The notes beneath the pieces were generated by a model that saw only the letters and a program-made list of their open reading frames with translations, was not told the DNA's origin and made no database searches. A DNA stretch of 64,000 nt from Actinobacteria bacterium IMCC26103. Lineage in GTDB: Bacteria > Actinomycetota > Actinomycetes > Nanopelagicales > Nanopelagicaceae. Below, piece after piece: positions 37,218 to 45,746 of the stretch. The number at the start of each line of letters is the position of its first letter. Position 1 is the stretch's first letter. Made by a program: the position numbers and the translations under genes. Where the stretch lies: the NCBI GenBank assembly GCA_002284875.1, contig CP015604.1:1178001-1242000 (forward strand), written 5' to 3'.

Positions 37218-38123
37218 TTATTCTGCCTTTCGCTTGCCGGAGACTTCGGCTTCTTCGAACATATCCGTCTTAAAGATAACTATTAGCGCACCGAGCAAGC
37301 TAGGGATCAGAAGCATAAGTGAGAGCGCTGATGCACCACCAAAGTCACCGCTGGTAAAAGCAAGTTCAAATGAGAGTTGATCAAGTGACCAGGCTTCAGC
37401 AATACCTGCATAAACTCCAGTGTTTAACAATTGCGGTTCAACGAAGAGCTGCAGACCGCCAGCAAAGATAAGTACGCCCATATAAATGATGTACTTCTTG
37501 ATTAATGGGAGTTTGATTCGCCATCCCAATTGGAAGGCAGAACAACCATCCATGCGGGCTGCTTCGATAATTTCTTGAGAAAGTGATTGCAGAGAACCGT
37601 ATTGGATCAGGATCCAGTTGCCGGCCACCACGAAGAAAGCCATAATTGCGAATAGCCAAGTCAGATTCTTGGTCTGCCAAATCTCTTCGCTCTTTTCAAT
37701 ACCAAGGGCATTTAGAACCGGCTTAATCGGACTAAGTGTTGGCGCGAAAATTACATACCAAACTAGAACTGCCACAGCGCCTGAAATTGAGGCCGGCACG
37801 ATATACGCAAGGCGAAGCCACTTCTTCCATTTACTTGGATTAATATCAAGCATCAGGGCAACTGCAATCACGAAAATTGTTGTGATCGGCACATATATAG
37901 CCATAAATCCAAGTACGTGTTTTAACGCCGGCAAGAATCTAAAGTCTTGCAAAACTATTTTAAAGGCATCCCAGCCGCCATCTTGGTTAACGCGAGATGG
38001 TGCGGGAACTTCCTTGATCGCCATAATGATAGGAACGATGCCAAAGACGATAAGTAGCGCCATATACGGTGCCAACATCGCATACATCGCAAAACTGCTA
38101 CCGATTCGCTTCTTCTTGGCCAT
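37218..38123 (-). CDS. Sugar ABC transporter permease (MalF-type)
   Basis: CUT1-family permease, 301 residues, six membrane segments. The EAA loop is LSQEIIEAARMDGCSAFQLGWRIKLPLIKKY. It is transcribed after the binding-protein gene, from which it is separated by 135 bases that contain a strong hairpin (38180-38219), and two bases before the second permease gene. The lower expression usual for permeases compared with binding proteins fits that hairpin. Confidence 0.9.
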   Translation of the reverse strand: MAKKKRIGSSFAMYAMLAPYMALLIVFGIVPIIMAIKEVPAPSRVNQDGGWDAFKIVLQDFRFLPALKHVLGFMAIYVPITTIFVIAVALMLDINPSKWKKWLRLAYIVPASISGAVAVLVWYVIFAPTLSPIKPVLNALGIEKSEEIWQTKNLTWLFAIMAFFVVAGNWILIQYGSLQSLSQEIIEAARMDGCSAFQLGWRIKLPLIKKYIIYMGVLIFAGGLQLFVEPQLLNTGVYAGIAEAWSLDQLSFELAFTSGDFGGASALSLMLLIPSLLGALIVIFKTDMFEEAEVSGKRKAE

Positions 38124-38179
38124 CTAATCCCCCAAAATATTTTAAAACTTATTAAAAACTTTTTACAACTAATTTAGGT

Positions 38180-38219
38180 AAGAACCAGGTTGGCCACCTA
38201 AGTGACCAACCTGGTTCTT
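38180..38219. promoter_or_regulatory. Long hairpin between binding-protein and permease genes
   Basis: AAGAACCAGGTTGG pairs perfectly with CCAACCTGGTTCTT, with three more pairs and a four-base loop inside, giving about 17 pairs. No clean T-tract follows on the minus strand, so it is probably a partial terminator or an mRNA-stabilising structure. It would let the binding protein be made in excess, as for the malE-malF intergenic region. Confidence 0.7.
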
Positions 38220-38258
38220 TATCCCTCTTAAGGTATTACTGGTAGAGCTTTACTTCTA

Positions 38259-39566
38259 TCAGCTAGTAGTTACCTTGTATCCGAGTTGCTTAGCAAGGTT
38301 GCCAGCATAAGCAGCAAAGGCATCGAGTGCAGCTTGTGCATTCTTAGTCTTCTTCAACTCGTTTGACATGGTTCCTTCTTGAGCGCCGTTGGTGTCATAA
38401 GAAACTGGCTTTTCACCAGAGAAGATCTTTGTTGACTGTTCCAACATTGCTGGATATGGATCTGCTGCGTAGTACTTATCAGATGAGATCTTTGCCTTCC
38501 AAAGTGCATTTCCCTTTTTCGATGCTGGGAATGTTGGAGCGCCCTTTGAGCCATCTGGGTTCGCGACATCTACGACGTTACGCTTGTCTTGAACCATGAA
38601 GACTGCAAATGCAAGTGCTTCCTTTGGATACTTAGAGTGTGGAGATACGGTGTAAATTCCGCCGCCCCATTCGCCTGAGTAGTTAACCTTTTCGCCAGCC
38701 CACATAGGCATCGCTGCAGCGGTGATCTGACCCGCCGGAACTGCCCATGATGATGCTGGACGGATTACGAATTCACCGAACCATGATGGTCCGATAGTCA
38801 TTACAACCTTGTTGGCCTGACCATAATCCTTGATGAAGTCAGCATCCCAAGGAGCTGAAGTAGAAAGAACTCCGGAGTCAATCATTGGTTGAACAAGCGC
38901 TGTTGCGCGTGTGCACTTAGGTGATTTTGGAGCGATCTTTACAGCTGTTGAAGATGTTGCTTGGTTAACTGGGCACTGGGATGGCCATAGGTAACCTGAA
39001 TAAAGTCCCTGTGATCCAAGAGCACCTAGTGAATAACCTGGGTGGTTCTTTGCAATGTCTGCACCGATCTTTGCGAAGTCATCCATTGTCTTAGGAACTG
39101 TGTAACCAAAGTCCTTCATCAACTTGGTGTTAACCCAAAGTACATCCTGTGCAAGGTCGTTCTTTACGCAGTACCAACCACCGTCAGCACCTTTACACCA
39201 TTGGTTTCCATCTTTCATATCATCCCAGAAACCAGCTGGAGCGTACTTATCAAGGCGCAAAACGTTATTTGCATCTGCTAGAACTGATACGTCATTTGGT
39301 GGGCCGAATACAACATCCGGCCAACCCTTTTTAACGCGGTTAAATAGTGAAACTTTCTGTACTAGATCTGCCTGTGCGTGAAGTTCAACCTTCACATCAA
39401 CTGTTGGCTTCATGATTTCTGCGTACAACTTTGCACCTGGTAGACGCGGCGCATCTACCCAGATTGTGATTGAAGGCTTTGCTGCTTGTGCAGGCATTGC
39501 CATCACTGTTGTACCTGCAATTGCAAACGCACCAGCGATTGCAATTAGTGAGTACTTCTTCTTCAA
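38259..39566 (-). CDS. Sugar ABC transporter substrate-binding protein
   Basis: CUT1 family 1 binding protein, 435 residues. A TTG start at 39566 preceded by GGGGGA (about 39573-39578) gives a clean signal peptide: KKKYSLIAIAGAFAIAGTTVMAMPAQA, with cleavage after AQA. No lipobox Cys is seen, so it may be free in the wall zone or anchored only by weak contacts. The mature part has WVDAPRLPGAKLYAEIMKP and WAGEKVNYSGEWGGGIYTVSPHSKYP. A longer frame to 39626 lacks this ribosome-binding site. The ligand is probably a fucose- or rhamnose-type sugar, inferred from the operon. Confidence 0.9.
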   Translation of the reverse strand: MKKKYSLIAIAGAFAIAGTTVMAMPAQAAKPSITIWVDAPRLPGAKLYAEIMKPTVDVKVELHAQADLVQKVSLFNRVKKGWPDVVFGPPNDVSVLADANNVLRLDKYAPAGFWDDMKDGNQWCKGADGGWYCVKNDLAQDVLWVNTKLMKDFGYTVPKTMDDFAKIGADIAKNHPGYSLGALGSQGLYSGYLWPSQCPVNQATSSTAVKIAPKSPKCTRATALVQPMIDSGVLSTSAPWDADFIKDYGQANKVVMTIGPSWFGEFVIRPASSWAVPAGQITAAAMPMWAGEKVNYSGEWGGGIYTVSPHSKYPKEALAFAVFMVQDKRNVVDVANPDGSKGAPTFPASKKGNALWKAKISSDKYYAADPYPAMLEQSTKIFSGEKPVSYDTNGAQEGTMSNELKKTKNAQAALDAFAAYAGNLAKQLGYKVTTS

Positions 39567-39624
39567 GGTATCCCCCTTTATGAGTCTGGCGCCAGCTCCT
39601 AGTTGCCGATCTGACCAGTTGACC

Positions 39625-39662
39625 AAATACTATGGGGGCAAATACTATTTCGTATAGTATTT
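39625..39662. promoter_or_regulatory. Candidate operator for the catabolic island (inverted repeat plus upstream half-site)
   Basis: AAATACTAT-N5-ATAGTATTT is a perfect inverted repeat at 39640-39662. A third copy of the arm, AAATACTAT, lies at 39625-39633 in direct orientation. The site is in the middle of the 146-base divergent promoter between the binding-protein gene and the first enolase gene, so one regulator could control both arms. The GntR/FCD protein at 42879-43655 is the best candidate. Confidence 0.65.
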
Positions 39663-39712
39663 TCAATATATCTTTTTGATATCTTTTTTTAGGCTCAGGA
39701 AGCAGGGCGAAG

Positions 39713-40798
39713 ATGAAAATCACCAACGTTGAGGTAATCCTCGAAGAACGCCCTGGTTTTACGCCTGCCTTTGTCTGGCGCGATCGCATTCCTGGCTCCG
39801 ATGGCTCAACTTTGGGTGGCTGGCTAGCCATCGAAACCGATGCCGGAATCACTGGCTTTGCCTCTTCCAATCGTGGGGTCATTCTCAAAGATTATGTTGA
39901 TCGTCGCTTTCGCAATGAGTTAATTGGTCAAAATCCACTACAACGCGAACATTTATGGGAACGCGTTTGGGAACTCGATCGCATCGAACGCTTTGCCCCA
40001 AACTTAACTCACTTAGTAGATGTCGCACTTTGGGATATCGGCGGCAAACAAGCAGGACTGCCGGTTCACCAATTACTTGGTGGATATCGCACCAAGCTTC
40101 CGGCATATGCCTCAACTGTTACTTACTCATCAATTGCTGAATTTCTAGATATCGCCGATCAAGCGCTTGCCCTTGGTTATCCGATGATTAAGTTGCATGC
40201 ATTCGGTAACGCCAAACGCGATGCTGAACTCTGTTTAGCGCTTCGTGCCCATGTGGGTCCTGATGTGGAGCTAATGTATGACGGCTCTGCTGCTTTCGAT
40301 TTACAGGATGCCGTTTATTTGGGACATGCTTTAGATGAAGCAAACTATCTTTGGTATGAAGAACCGATGCGCGAATTTAGCGTGACTGCATATAAGTGGT
40401 TAGGCGAGAGAGTTCGCGTACCGTTGTTGCTTGGTGAAGTAACCGATGGTTCCCATATGAACGCTGGTGACTTTGTCGCAACTGGCGTAGCCACTAGCTT
40501 GCGTACGAGTACATTCCTTAAGGGCGGATTTACTGGTGCGATGCGTATCGCTCATTTAGCAGATGCTTACCACTTGCGCGCAGAAGTCCATGGCTTTGGT
40601 TTAGAAAGCGCTCATCTATGTATGGCAATTAAAAACACAACTGCATATGAATCTCTGGTTTGGGGCAACCCAATTAAGCGCGAATCTTTGGTTCACGCTG
40701 ATGGCCATGTCCATGCGCCAACTGCACCTGGAGTTGGCTTTGAAAATATCTGGCAAGAAAACGGAACTCCTAAGGGCTTAGAGAAGTACGTAAAGTAA
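39713..40798 (+). CDS. Enolase-superfamily sugar-acid dehydratase (mandelate racemase-like)
   Basis: MR-subgroup enolase-superfamily protein, 361 residues. Predicted active-site residues are Lys160-X-His162, metal ligands Asp190, Glu216 and Glu242, and a His in EVHGFG near the C-terminus. The second base on the KXK strand is His, not Lys. The substrate is probably an aldonic acid different from L-fuconate, because a dedicated fuconate dehydratase follows at once. The stop codon shares a base with the ATG of fucD (TAATG). Confidence 0.82.
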   Translation: MKITNVEVILEERPGFTPAFVWRDRIPGSDGSTLGGWLAIETDAGITGFASSNRGVILKDYVDRRFRNELIGQNPLQREHLWERVWELDRIERFAPNLTHLVDVALWDIGGKQAGLPVHQLLGGYRTKLPAYASTVTYSSIAEFLDIADQALALGYPMIKLHAFGNAKRDAELCLALRAHVGPDVELMYDGSAAFDLQDAVYLGHALDEANYLWYEEPMREFSVTAYKWLGERVRVPLLLGEVTDGSHMNAGDFVATGVATSLRTSTFLKGGFTGAMRIAHLADAYHLRAEVHGFGLESAHLCMAIKNTTAYESLVWGNPIKRESLVHADGHVHAPTAPGVGFENIWQENGTPKGLEKYVK

Positions 40799-42096
40799 TG
40801 GCGAAAATAACTGGTTTCGAAACTTTCGATGTTCGCTTTCCAACGTCGAAAATGCTTGATGGCTCAGATGCGATGAACCAAGACCCAGATTATTCTGGGG
40901 CATACCTACGCATCAAAACTGACTCTGACATGCACGGTGACTCACTTATTTTCACAATCGGGCGTGGCAATGAAGTTCAGATCAAAGCGCTGGATATTCT
41001 GGCTGAAAAAGTAGTCGGGTTAGATACCGCCGATGCTTTCGATAATATCGGCGACATAGCTCGTCAGCTATCTGGTGATTCACAGCTGCGATGGTTGGGG
41101 CCAGATTACGGCGTCTTCCATATGGGAGCAGGCGGTGTCTTAAATGCGCTCTGGGATTTGTTTGCAAAAGAGCGCAAGGTGCCGCTCTGGAAGTTGTTAT
41201 CTGATCTAACACCAGAACAAGTAGTCAACGCCGTTGATTTCCGTTATATAACCGATGCTCTAAATCGCAGCCAAGCGTTAGATATCTTATATCGCCAATT
41301 AGATTACAAGAGTTCCAATGAGGCCAAGCTACGCACCCAAGGGGTCTTGGCATACACGACTTCCCCGGGCTGGCTCGGCTATACCGACGAGAAGATGCTA
41401 AAGCTAACGCAAAAAGCAATGGATCAAGGATTTACCTTACTTAAATATAAATGTGGCAAATCACTAGAAGATGACAAACGCCGCCTGCGGAAAGTGCGCG
41501 AACTAGTTGGTCCAGATTTTTCAATTGCGATCGATGCTAATCAAGTCTGGGATGTTGATGAAGCAATTACTTGGATCAATGAGTTACGAGAATTTAAATT
41601 GCGTTGGATTGAAGAGCCGACTTCACCAACTGATGTTGTTGGCCACGCCAAAATTGCAGCAGGGGTTGCCCCAACAGCGGTAGCAACCGGTGAAATGGCA
41701 GGATCACGAATCATCTTTAAACAATTGCTGCAGAGCAAGGGTTTCTCGGTGATGCAGATCGATGCCACACGAGTTGCCGGTGTTAATGAGAACATCGCAA
41801 ATATCTTGATGGCTGCAAAATATTCGGTGCCAGTTTGTCCGCACGCCGGTGGCGTCGGCCTGTGTGAGATGGTGCAGCACTTAGCGATGTTTGATGCTGT
41901 GGCAGTCACCGGCCATCATCCAGGCCGAATCGTTGAATTTGTTGATCACTTGCACGAACACTTTGTAGTTCCAACAGATATACAGAACGGCAGTTACATG
42001 GTCCCGCTTCAACCAGGTGCGGGAGCAGAAATGCATCAAGCGAGTATCGATAAGTACCAATTCCCATCAGGTTCGTACTGGAAGAACGGAGAATAA
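40798..42096 (+). CDS. fucD: L-fuconate dehydratase
   Basis: Dehydrates L-fuconate to 2-keto-3-deoxy-L-fuconate. The 432-residue protein follows the characterised Xanthomonas campestris enzyme closely: DVRFPTSKMLDGSDAMN at the start, FTIGRGNEV, LGPDYGVFHM, AYTTSPGWLGYTDEK, WIEEPTSP and HAGGVGLCEMVQHL. Active-site residues fall at Lys216 and Lys218, Asp246, Glu272, Glu299 and His349, two below the published positions. This is the most secure assignment in the island and sets the pathway. Related acids such as D-arabinonate may also be accepted. Confidence 0.93.
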   Translation: MAKITGFETFDVRFPTSKMLDGSDAMNQDPDYSGAYLRIKTDSDMHGDSLIFTIGRGNEVQIKALDILAEKVVGLDTADAFDNIGDIARQLSGDSQLRWLGPDYGVFHMGAGGVLNALWDLFAKERKVPLWKLLSDLTPEQVVNAVDFRYITDALNRSQALDILYRQLDYKSSNEAKLRTQGVLAYTTSPGWLGYTDEKMLKLTQKAMDQGFTLLKYKCGKSLEDDKRRLRKVRELVGPDFSIAIDANQVWDVDEAITWINELREFKLRWIEEPTSPTDVVGHAKIAAGVAPTAVATGEMAGSRIIFKQLLQSKGFSVMQIDATRVAGVNENIANILMAAKYSVPVCPHAGGVGLCEMVQHLAMFDAVAVTGHHPGRIVEFVDHLHEHFVVPTDIQNGSYMVPLQPGAGAEMHQASIDKYQFPSGSYWKNGE

Positions 42097-42098
42097 GC

Positions 42099-42848
42099 AT
42101 GAGTACTGAATTCAAAGGTCTCACTGCCGTCGTCACTGGAGCAGGTTCGGGTATCGGTCTAGCCGTTGCGAGAGCGCTCTCGGAATCTGGCGCCAAAGTC
42201 CTTGGCCTTGATTTAAATGAAGGTGAAATGTCCAAGTACGCAACCTTCATACCGTGTGATGTCTCTGATCCATCGAAAGTTGCTGCCGCCTTTGCCGAAA
42301 TTGCCAAGCACACAGATGTAATTGATGTGCTTGCTAATAATGCAGGCGTGGGAGCAATCGGTTCAATTACCGATGCCAAAGAAGAAGAATGGCAGAAAGT
42401 ATTTGGCGTGAATGTCTTTGGCATGGGTCGCGTAAGCGCAGCTGCAATGCCGATGCTAAAGAAGAGCAAGTTCGCATCGATCGTTAATACTTGTTCTATC
42501 GCAGCAACTGCTGGGCTGCCCCAACGCGCCGTCTATAGCGCAAGCAAGGGCGCAGTCTTATCACTTACCTTGGCGATGGCAGCAGATGGCATCCCAGATA
42601 AGGTGCGCGTTAACTGCGTTGCACCAGGAACTGCAGATACTCCTTGGGTTGCCCGACTTCTTTCACAAGCAGCCGATCCAGTTGCAGAACGCGCCGCTCT
42701 TGAAGCGCGTCAACCAATGGGACGGCTAGTAAGTGCCGATGAAGTTGCCAGCGCAATTCTCTATCTAGCAAGCCCCCGTCAGGCATCTACCACTGGCACT
42801 GTTCTCAATGTCGATGGCGGTATGCAAGGATTACGCCTTCGCAAGTAG
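42099..42848 (+). CDS. SDR-family dehydrogenase, probable 2-keto-3-deoxy-L-fuconate dehydrogenase
   Basis: Short-chain dehydrogenase, 249 residues: TGAGSGIG, NNAGVG, the catalytic segment CSIAATAGLPQRAVYSASKGA, and a C-terminal TGTVLNVDGGM. It lies two bases after fucD, where pathways of this type place the enzyme that oxidises C4 of 2-keto-3-deoxy-L-fuconate to the 2,4-diketo acid, the substrate of the FAH-family hydrolase. The assignment rests mainly on position. Confidence 0.85.
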   Translation: MSTEFKGLTAVVTGAGSGIGLAVARALSESGAKVLGLDLNEGEMSKYATFIPCDVSDPSKVAAAFAEIAKHTDVIDVLANNAGVGAIGSITDAKEEEWQKVFGVNVFGMGRVSAAAMPMLKKSKFASIVNTCSIAATAGLPQRAVYSASKGAVLSLTLAMAADGIPDKVRVNCVAPGTADTPWVARLLSQAADPVAERAALEARQPMGRLVSADEVASAILYLASPRQASTTGTVLNVDGGMQGLRLRK

Positions 42849-42878
42849 CGCAAGAACTAATTTCAAACGGGGTGAGTA

Positions 42879-43655
42879 ATGCCAATTAAGAAGAGCGCAT
42901 CTGCTCGCCCGGTAAAACGCACGCCCCGTCGCTCGGTTCTCTCTGACGAAATTTACGAGATGATCAAACGGATGATCTTTGATCACGAGATTGCTCCGGG
43001 CTCACGCGTAAATATTGATGCCCTTGCTGTACAACTAGATGTATCGCAGACTCCAGTTCGTGAAGCACTTGCTCGCTTGGAATCAGATGGCCTCATCGCC
43101 AAAGAACCACTTAAAGGTTATAAAGCAACTGATCTCTTATCCTTAAAAGAATTTAATGACCTCTTTCAATTTCGGTTATTGATTGAACCATGGGCTGCTG
43201 AACAAGCAGCCAAGCTTGTAGATAACACCGGCAAGACCGCACTAAAGGCTGAGATGCAGAGCGCAAAGACTGCGCTAAAGATTTCCGGTGATGATCAATT
43301 CCAGGCGCTGACTGAACACGATGCCCGTTTTCATGCACTGATCGCAAGTATTTCCGGCAATCAATCAGTTGCTGATTCATACGAACGCACCCATTGCCAC
43401 CTACATTTATTCCGCTTATTCATGGCTAACAAGTTGCACTTAATTGAGGGCGAGAGTCGCGCAAAATTTGTGCAAGATCTCTTTGATGAGTATTACCAAG
43501 TCGGCTCGGGCCAACTTGCGATCAAAGAACATGATGTGATCGCTAAAGCGATTATCGATCAGAATTCAAAGGCGGCGCGCACTGCGATGCATGCACATAT
43601 CGAATCTTCACTTAGGCGATTCGCCCCTGCTGCACAAGCAATAAACAAAAAATAA
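42879..43655 (+). CDS. GntR-family regulator with FCD domain
   Basis: A 258-residue DNA-binding protein. The N-terminal winged helix includes LSDEIYEMIKRMIFDHEIAPGS and LDVSQTPVREALARLESDGL (about 22-75), and the C-terminal all-helical FCD effector domain has metal-ligand-type His in EHDARFHALIAS and MHAHIESSL. The effector is probably a sugar acid from this pathway. GGGGTGAG precedes the ATG. It follows the SDR gene in the rightward operon and could bind the inverted repeats at 39625-39662. Confidence 0.9.
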   Translation: MPIKKSASARPVKRTPRRSVLSDEIYEMIKRMIFDHEIAPGSRVNIDALAVQLDVSQTPVREALARLESDGLIAKEPLKGYKATDLLSLKEFNDLFQFRLLIEPWAAEQAAKLVDNTGKTALKAEMQSAKTALKISGDDQFQALTEHDARFHALIASISGNQSVADSYERTHCHLHLFRLFMANKLHLIEGESRAKFVQDLFDEYYQVGSGQLAIKEHDVIAKAIIDQNSKAARTAMHAHIESSLRRFAPAAQAINKK

Positions 43656-43668
43656 ATTCGTTTTATCC

Positions 43669-43708
43669 TTGACCCAAAGTTCTGCGCGCGCTAAGTTTTC
43701 CTATAGGA
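43669..43708 (+). promoter_or_regulatory. Possible promoter and palindrome before the second enolase gene
   Basis: TTGACC (43669-43674) and TAAGTT (43692-43697) are 17 bases apart, a plausible but weak promoter. A 10-bp palindrome TCCTATAGGA (43699-43708) overlaps the expected start of transcription and could be an operator. It differs from the repeat at 39640-39662. Confidence 0.35.
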
Positions 43709-43720
43709 TTTTTCGAGCGG

Positions 43721-44854
43721 ATGGGAATGATCGTGGGCTTATCAATTATTAAAGATATTGAGATTCGCGCTTGTCGTGGCTCAGATGAACCAGCATCAAA
43801 AGATGCCGTTGCCGCGGTAAAACTTCCGGGTGGCTCACGCCCTGATTTCACTGTTGTCACAATTACAACTGAAGATGGCGTTAAGGGAACATCCTTTGGC
43901 TTTGGCGCACAAGATGCCAAGGCCGCGGCGGCAACAATGTCGCAGGTAAAGCCATTCTTTATGGGGCGCAGTGCTCACGATTCTGCCAAGAATATGAAGG
44001 ACTTTGAACTCTTTGATCGCCGCTGGAACCACGTTCCAATTTATTCATATGCCCCATTTGATAACGCTTGCTGGGACATCGTGGGCAAGATGGCAAAGTT
44101 GCCGGTCTATAAAATTTTAGGTGCAGCGCGCGAAAAGGTGCCGCTATATGTCTCATCAATGTTTTTGCCGGGCCCCGAAGATTATGCCAAGCAAGCACTT
44201 GAAGTAAAAGCAAAAGGTTATAAGGGATACAAGCTCCATCCACCAGGAGGCCTGGATTTAGATATCGCTTGTTATCGCGCAGTGCGCAAGGCAGTTGGCG
44301 ATGACTTCACCTTAATGGCAGATCCGGTGATCATGTACTCATATGAAGAAGCTTTAAAGGCTGGCCGTGAGTTAGAAAAGCTTGGATACAAATGGTTTGA
44401 AGAACCGTTGCTAGATGTGGATCTTCACGGGCTAAAGAAGCTACGTGAAAAGTTAGATATTCCGATTTGCGGCACGGAAGTTATTGCGGGAAATAATTAC
44501 TCTGTTGCTAACTGCATTAAAGAAGGCATCGTAGATATCGTTCGCACCGATGTGTCATGGCGCGCTGGTATCACTGCGGTTATGAAGACAGCGCATCTAG
44601 CTGAATCATTCGGGGTTAAGTGCGAGCTTCACACCACGATCTATCACGGCCTAGAGCAAGTGCAGTTGCACCCATCTCTTGCCATCAGCAACTGTGAATT
44701 CTTTGAAACCCTTTATCCATTTGATGATTTCCAATTTGGTACAAAGAGCCAGCTAAATATCGTCGATGGTTATGTAATGGCGCCCCAAGGTGAGGGTCTA
44801 TGCATCGATTACGACTGGGATTTCATCGATAAGCACACTGTTGCAATTCTTTAA
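43721..44854 (+). CDS. Enolase-superfamily protein (mandelate racemase-like)
   Basis: MR-subgroup protein, 377 residues. Likely active-site residues are Lys171-X-His173, Asp201, Glu227, Glu253 and a His in CELHTTIYHG. It shares the KXH arrangement with the protein at 39713-40798 but is otherwise distinct. Substrate unknown: a second sugar acid is likely. Alternative starts at 43727 (ATG) or 43733 (GTG) are possible. It is convergent with the 2-hydroxyacid dehydrogenase (one-base gap). Confidence 0.8.
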   Translation: MGMIVGLSIIKDIEIRACRGSDEPASKDAVAAVKLPGGSRPDFTVVTITTEDGVKGTSFGFGAQDAKAAAATMSQVKPFFMGRSAHDSAKNMKDFELFDRRWNHVPIYSYAPFDNACWDIVGKMAKLPVYKILGAAREKVPLYVSSMFLPGPEDYAKQALEVKAKGYKGYKLHPPGGLDLDIACYRAVRKAVGDDFTLMADPVIMYSYEEALKAGRELEKLGYKWFEEPLLDVDLHGLKKLREKLDIPICGTEVIAGNNYSVANCIKEGIVDIVRTDVSWRAGITAVMKTAHLAESFGVKCELHTTIYHGLEQVQLHPSLAISNCEFFETLYPFDDFQFGTKSQLNIVDGYVMAPQGEGLCIDYDWDFIDKHTVAIL

Positions 44855-44855
44855 A

Positions 44856-45746
44856 TTAACCCTGCCTAACAACGTTAATTAGGGGCTGACCTGCGGCAAA
44901 GCGAGCAAGTTGTTCTTCAACCAGTGCGCGCCCACGGGGTTCAAATGCTTTCGAATCTCCCCCAACATGTGGGGTAATAATGGTATTTGGTGCGCTCCAT
45001 AAAGGGTGTCCGGCAGGAAGCGGTTCGGGATCGGTAACATCTAGCGCGCACGAAATACGACCAGTACTTAATTCGCTAACTAAAGCATCGGTATCAATGA
45101 TCGCACCGCGCGCCACATTTATTAGCGATGCACCATCTTTCATAGCGGAAAGGCGCTGAGCGTTTATAAAGTGGCGAGTCTGATCATTGAGCGGAACGAT
45201 CAAGATAATCACATCAAAAGTTGGCAACAGGCGATCAAAGTTTTCCATTGTCAGTGCGCCATCGCTTCCAGAGCGTGAGAATGAAGCTACCTCAACTTCA
45301 AAACTCCCCAACATCTGCGCAATTGTTTTTCCAATATTTCCATGTCCGAGGATCGCGACTTTGGAATCAGTTAGTGATGCATTGCTGGTGTGTAGCCAGA
45401 CGCCCTTGCTCTGGTTCTGCGCAAATGAGTTAAATCCGCGACGGGATGCAATCGCAAGTCCCACTGCTAGCTCAGCAGTTGAAGCATCATGCACACCGGC
45501 TGCATTACATAACTTCACGCCTTTAGGCAGCAACGGGATAACATCATCGACGCCGGCATTTGGAGATTGGATAACTTGCAACGAACTCATGCTTGCAATC
45601 GGTGTAAGCGCTGCTGACCCGTTCATGTAAGCCGGAACATAGAAAGTAATCTTTTCCAGATCTGCAGGATCAGGTGTTACTCCATTAGTTGGCAGGTGAG
45701 ACAAGCCACCTGGAATCTTTAGATCACTCCATTGCGTCCAGATCAT
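44856..45746 (-). CDS. D-isomer-specific 2-hydroxyacid dehydrogenase
   Basis: NAD(P)-dependent dehydrogenase, 296 residues. The Rossmann motif is GHGNIGKT, with the catalytic Arg in NVARGAIIDTD, Glu in the DPEPLP region and His in PHVGG. These enzymes reduce 2-keto acids or oxidise 2-hydroxy acids such as glycerate, glyoxylate or phosphoglycerate. At 296 residues it is slightly short. The start overlaps the gene for the 649-residue protein by four bases, so the two are translated together and probably act on related compounds. Confidence 0.83.
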   Translation of the reverse strand: MIWTQWSDLKIPGGLSHLPTNGVTPDPADLEKITFYVPAYMNGSAALTPIASMSSLQVIQSPNAGVDDVIPLLPKGVKLCNAAGVHDASTAELAVGLAIASRRGFNSFAQNQSKGVWLHTSNASLTDSKVAILGHGNIGKTIAQMLGSFEVEVASFSRSGSDGALTMENFDRLLPTFDVIILIVPLNDQTRHFINAQRLSAMKDGASLINVARGAIIDTDALVSELSTGRISCALDVTDPEPLPAGHPLWSAPNTIITPHVGGDSKAFEPRGRALVEEQLARFAAGQPLINVVRQG

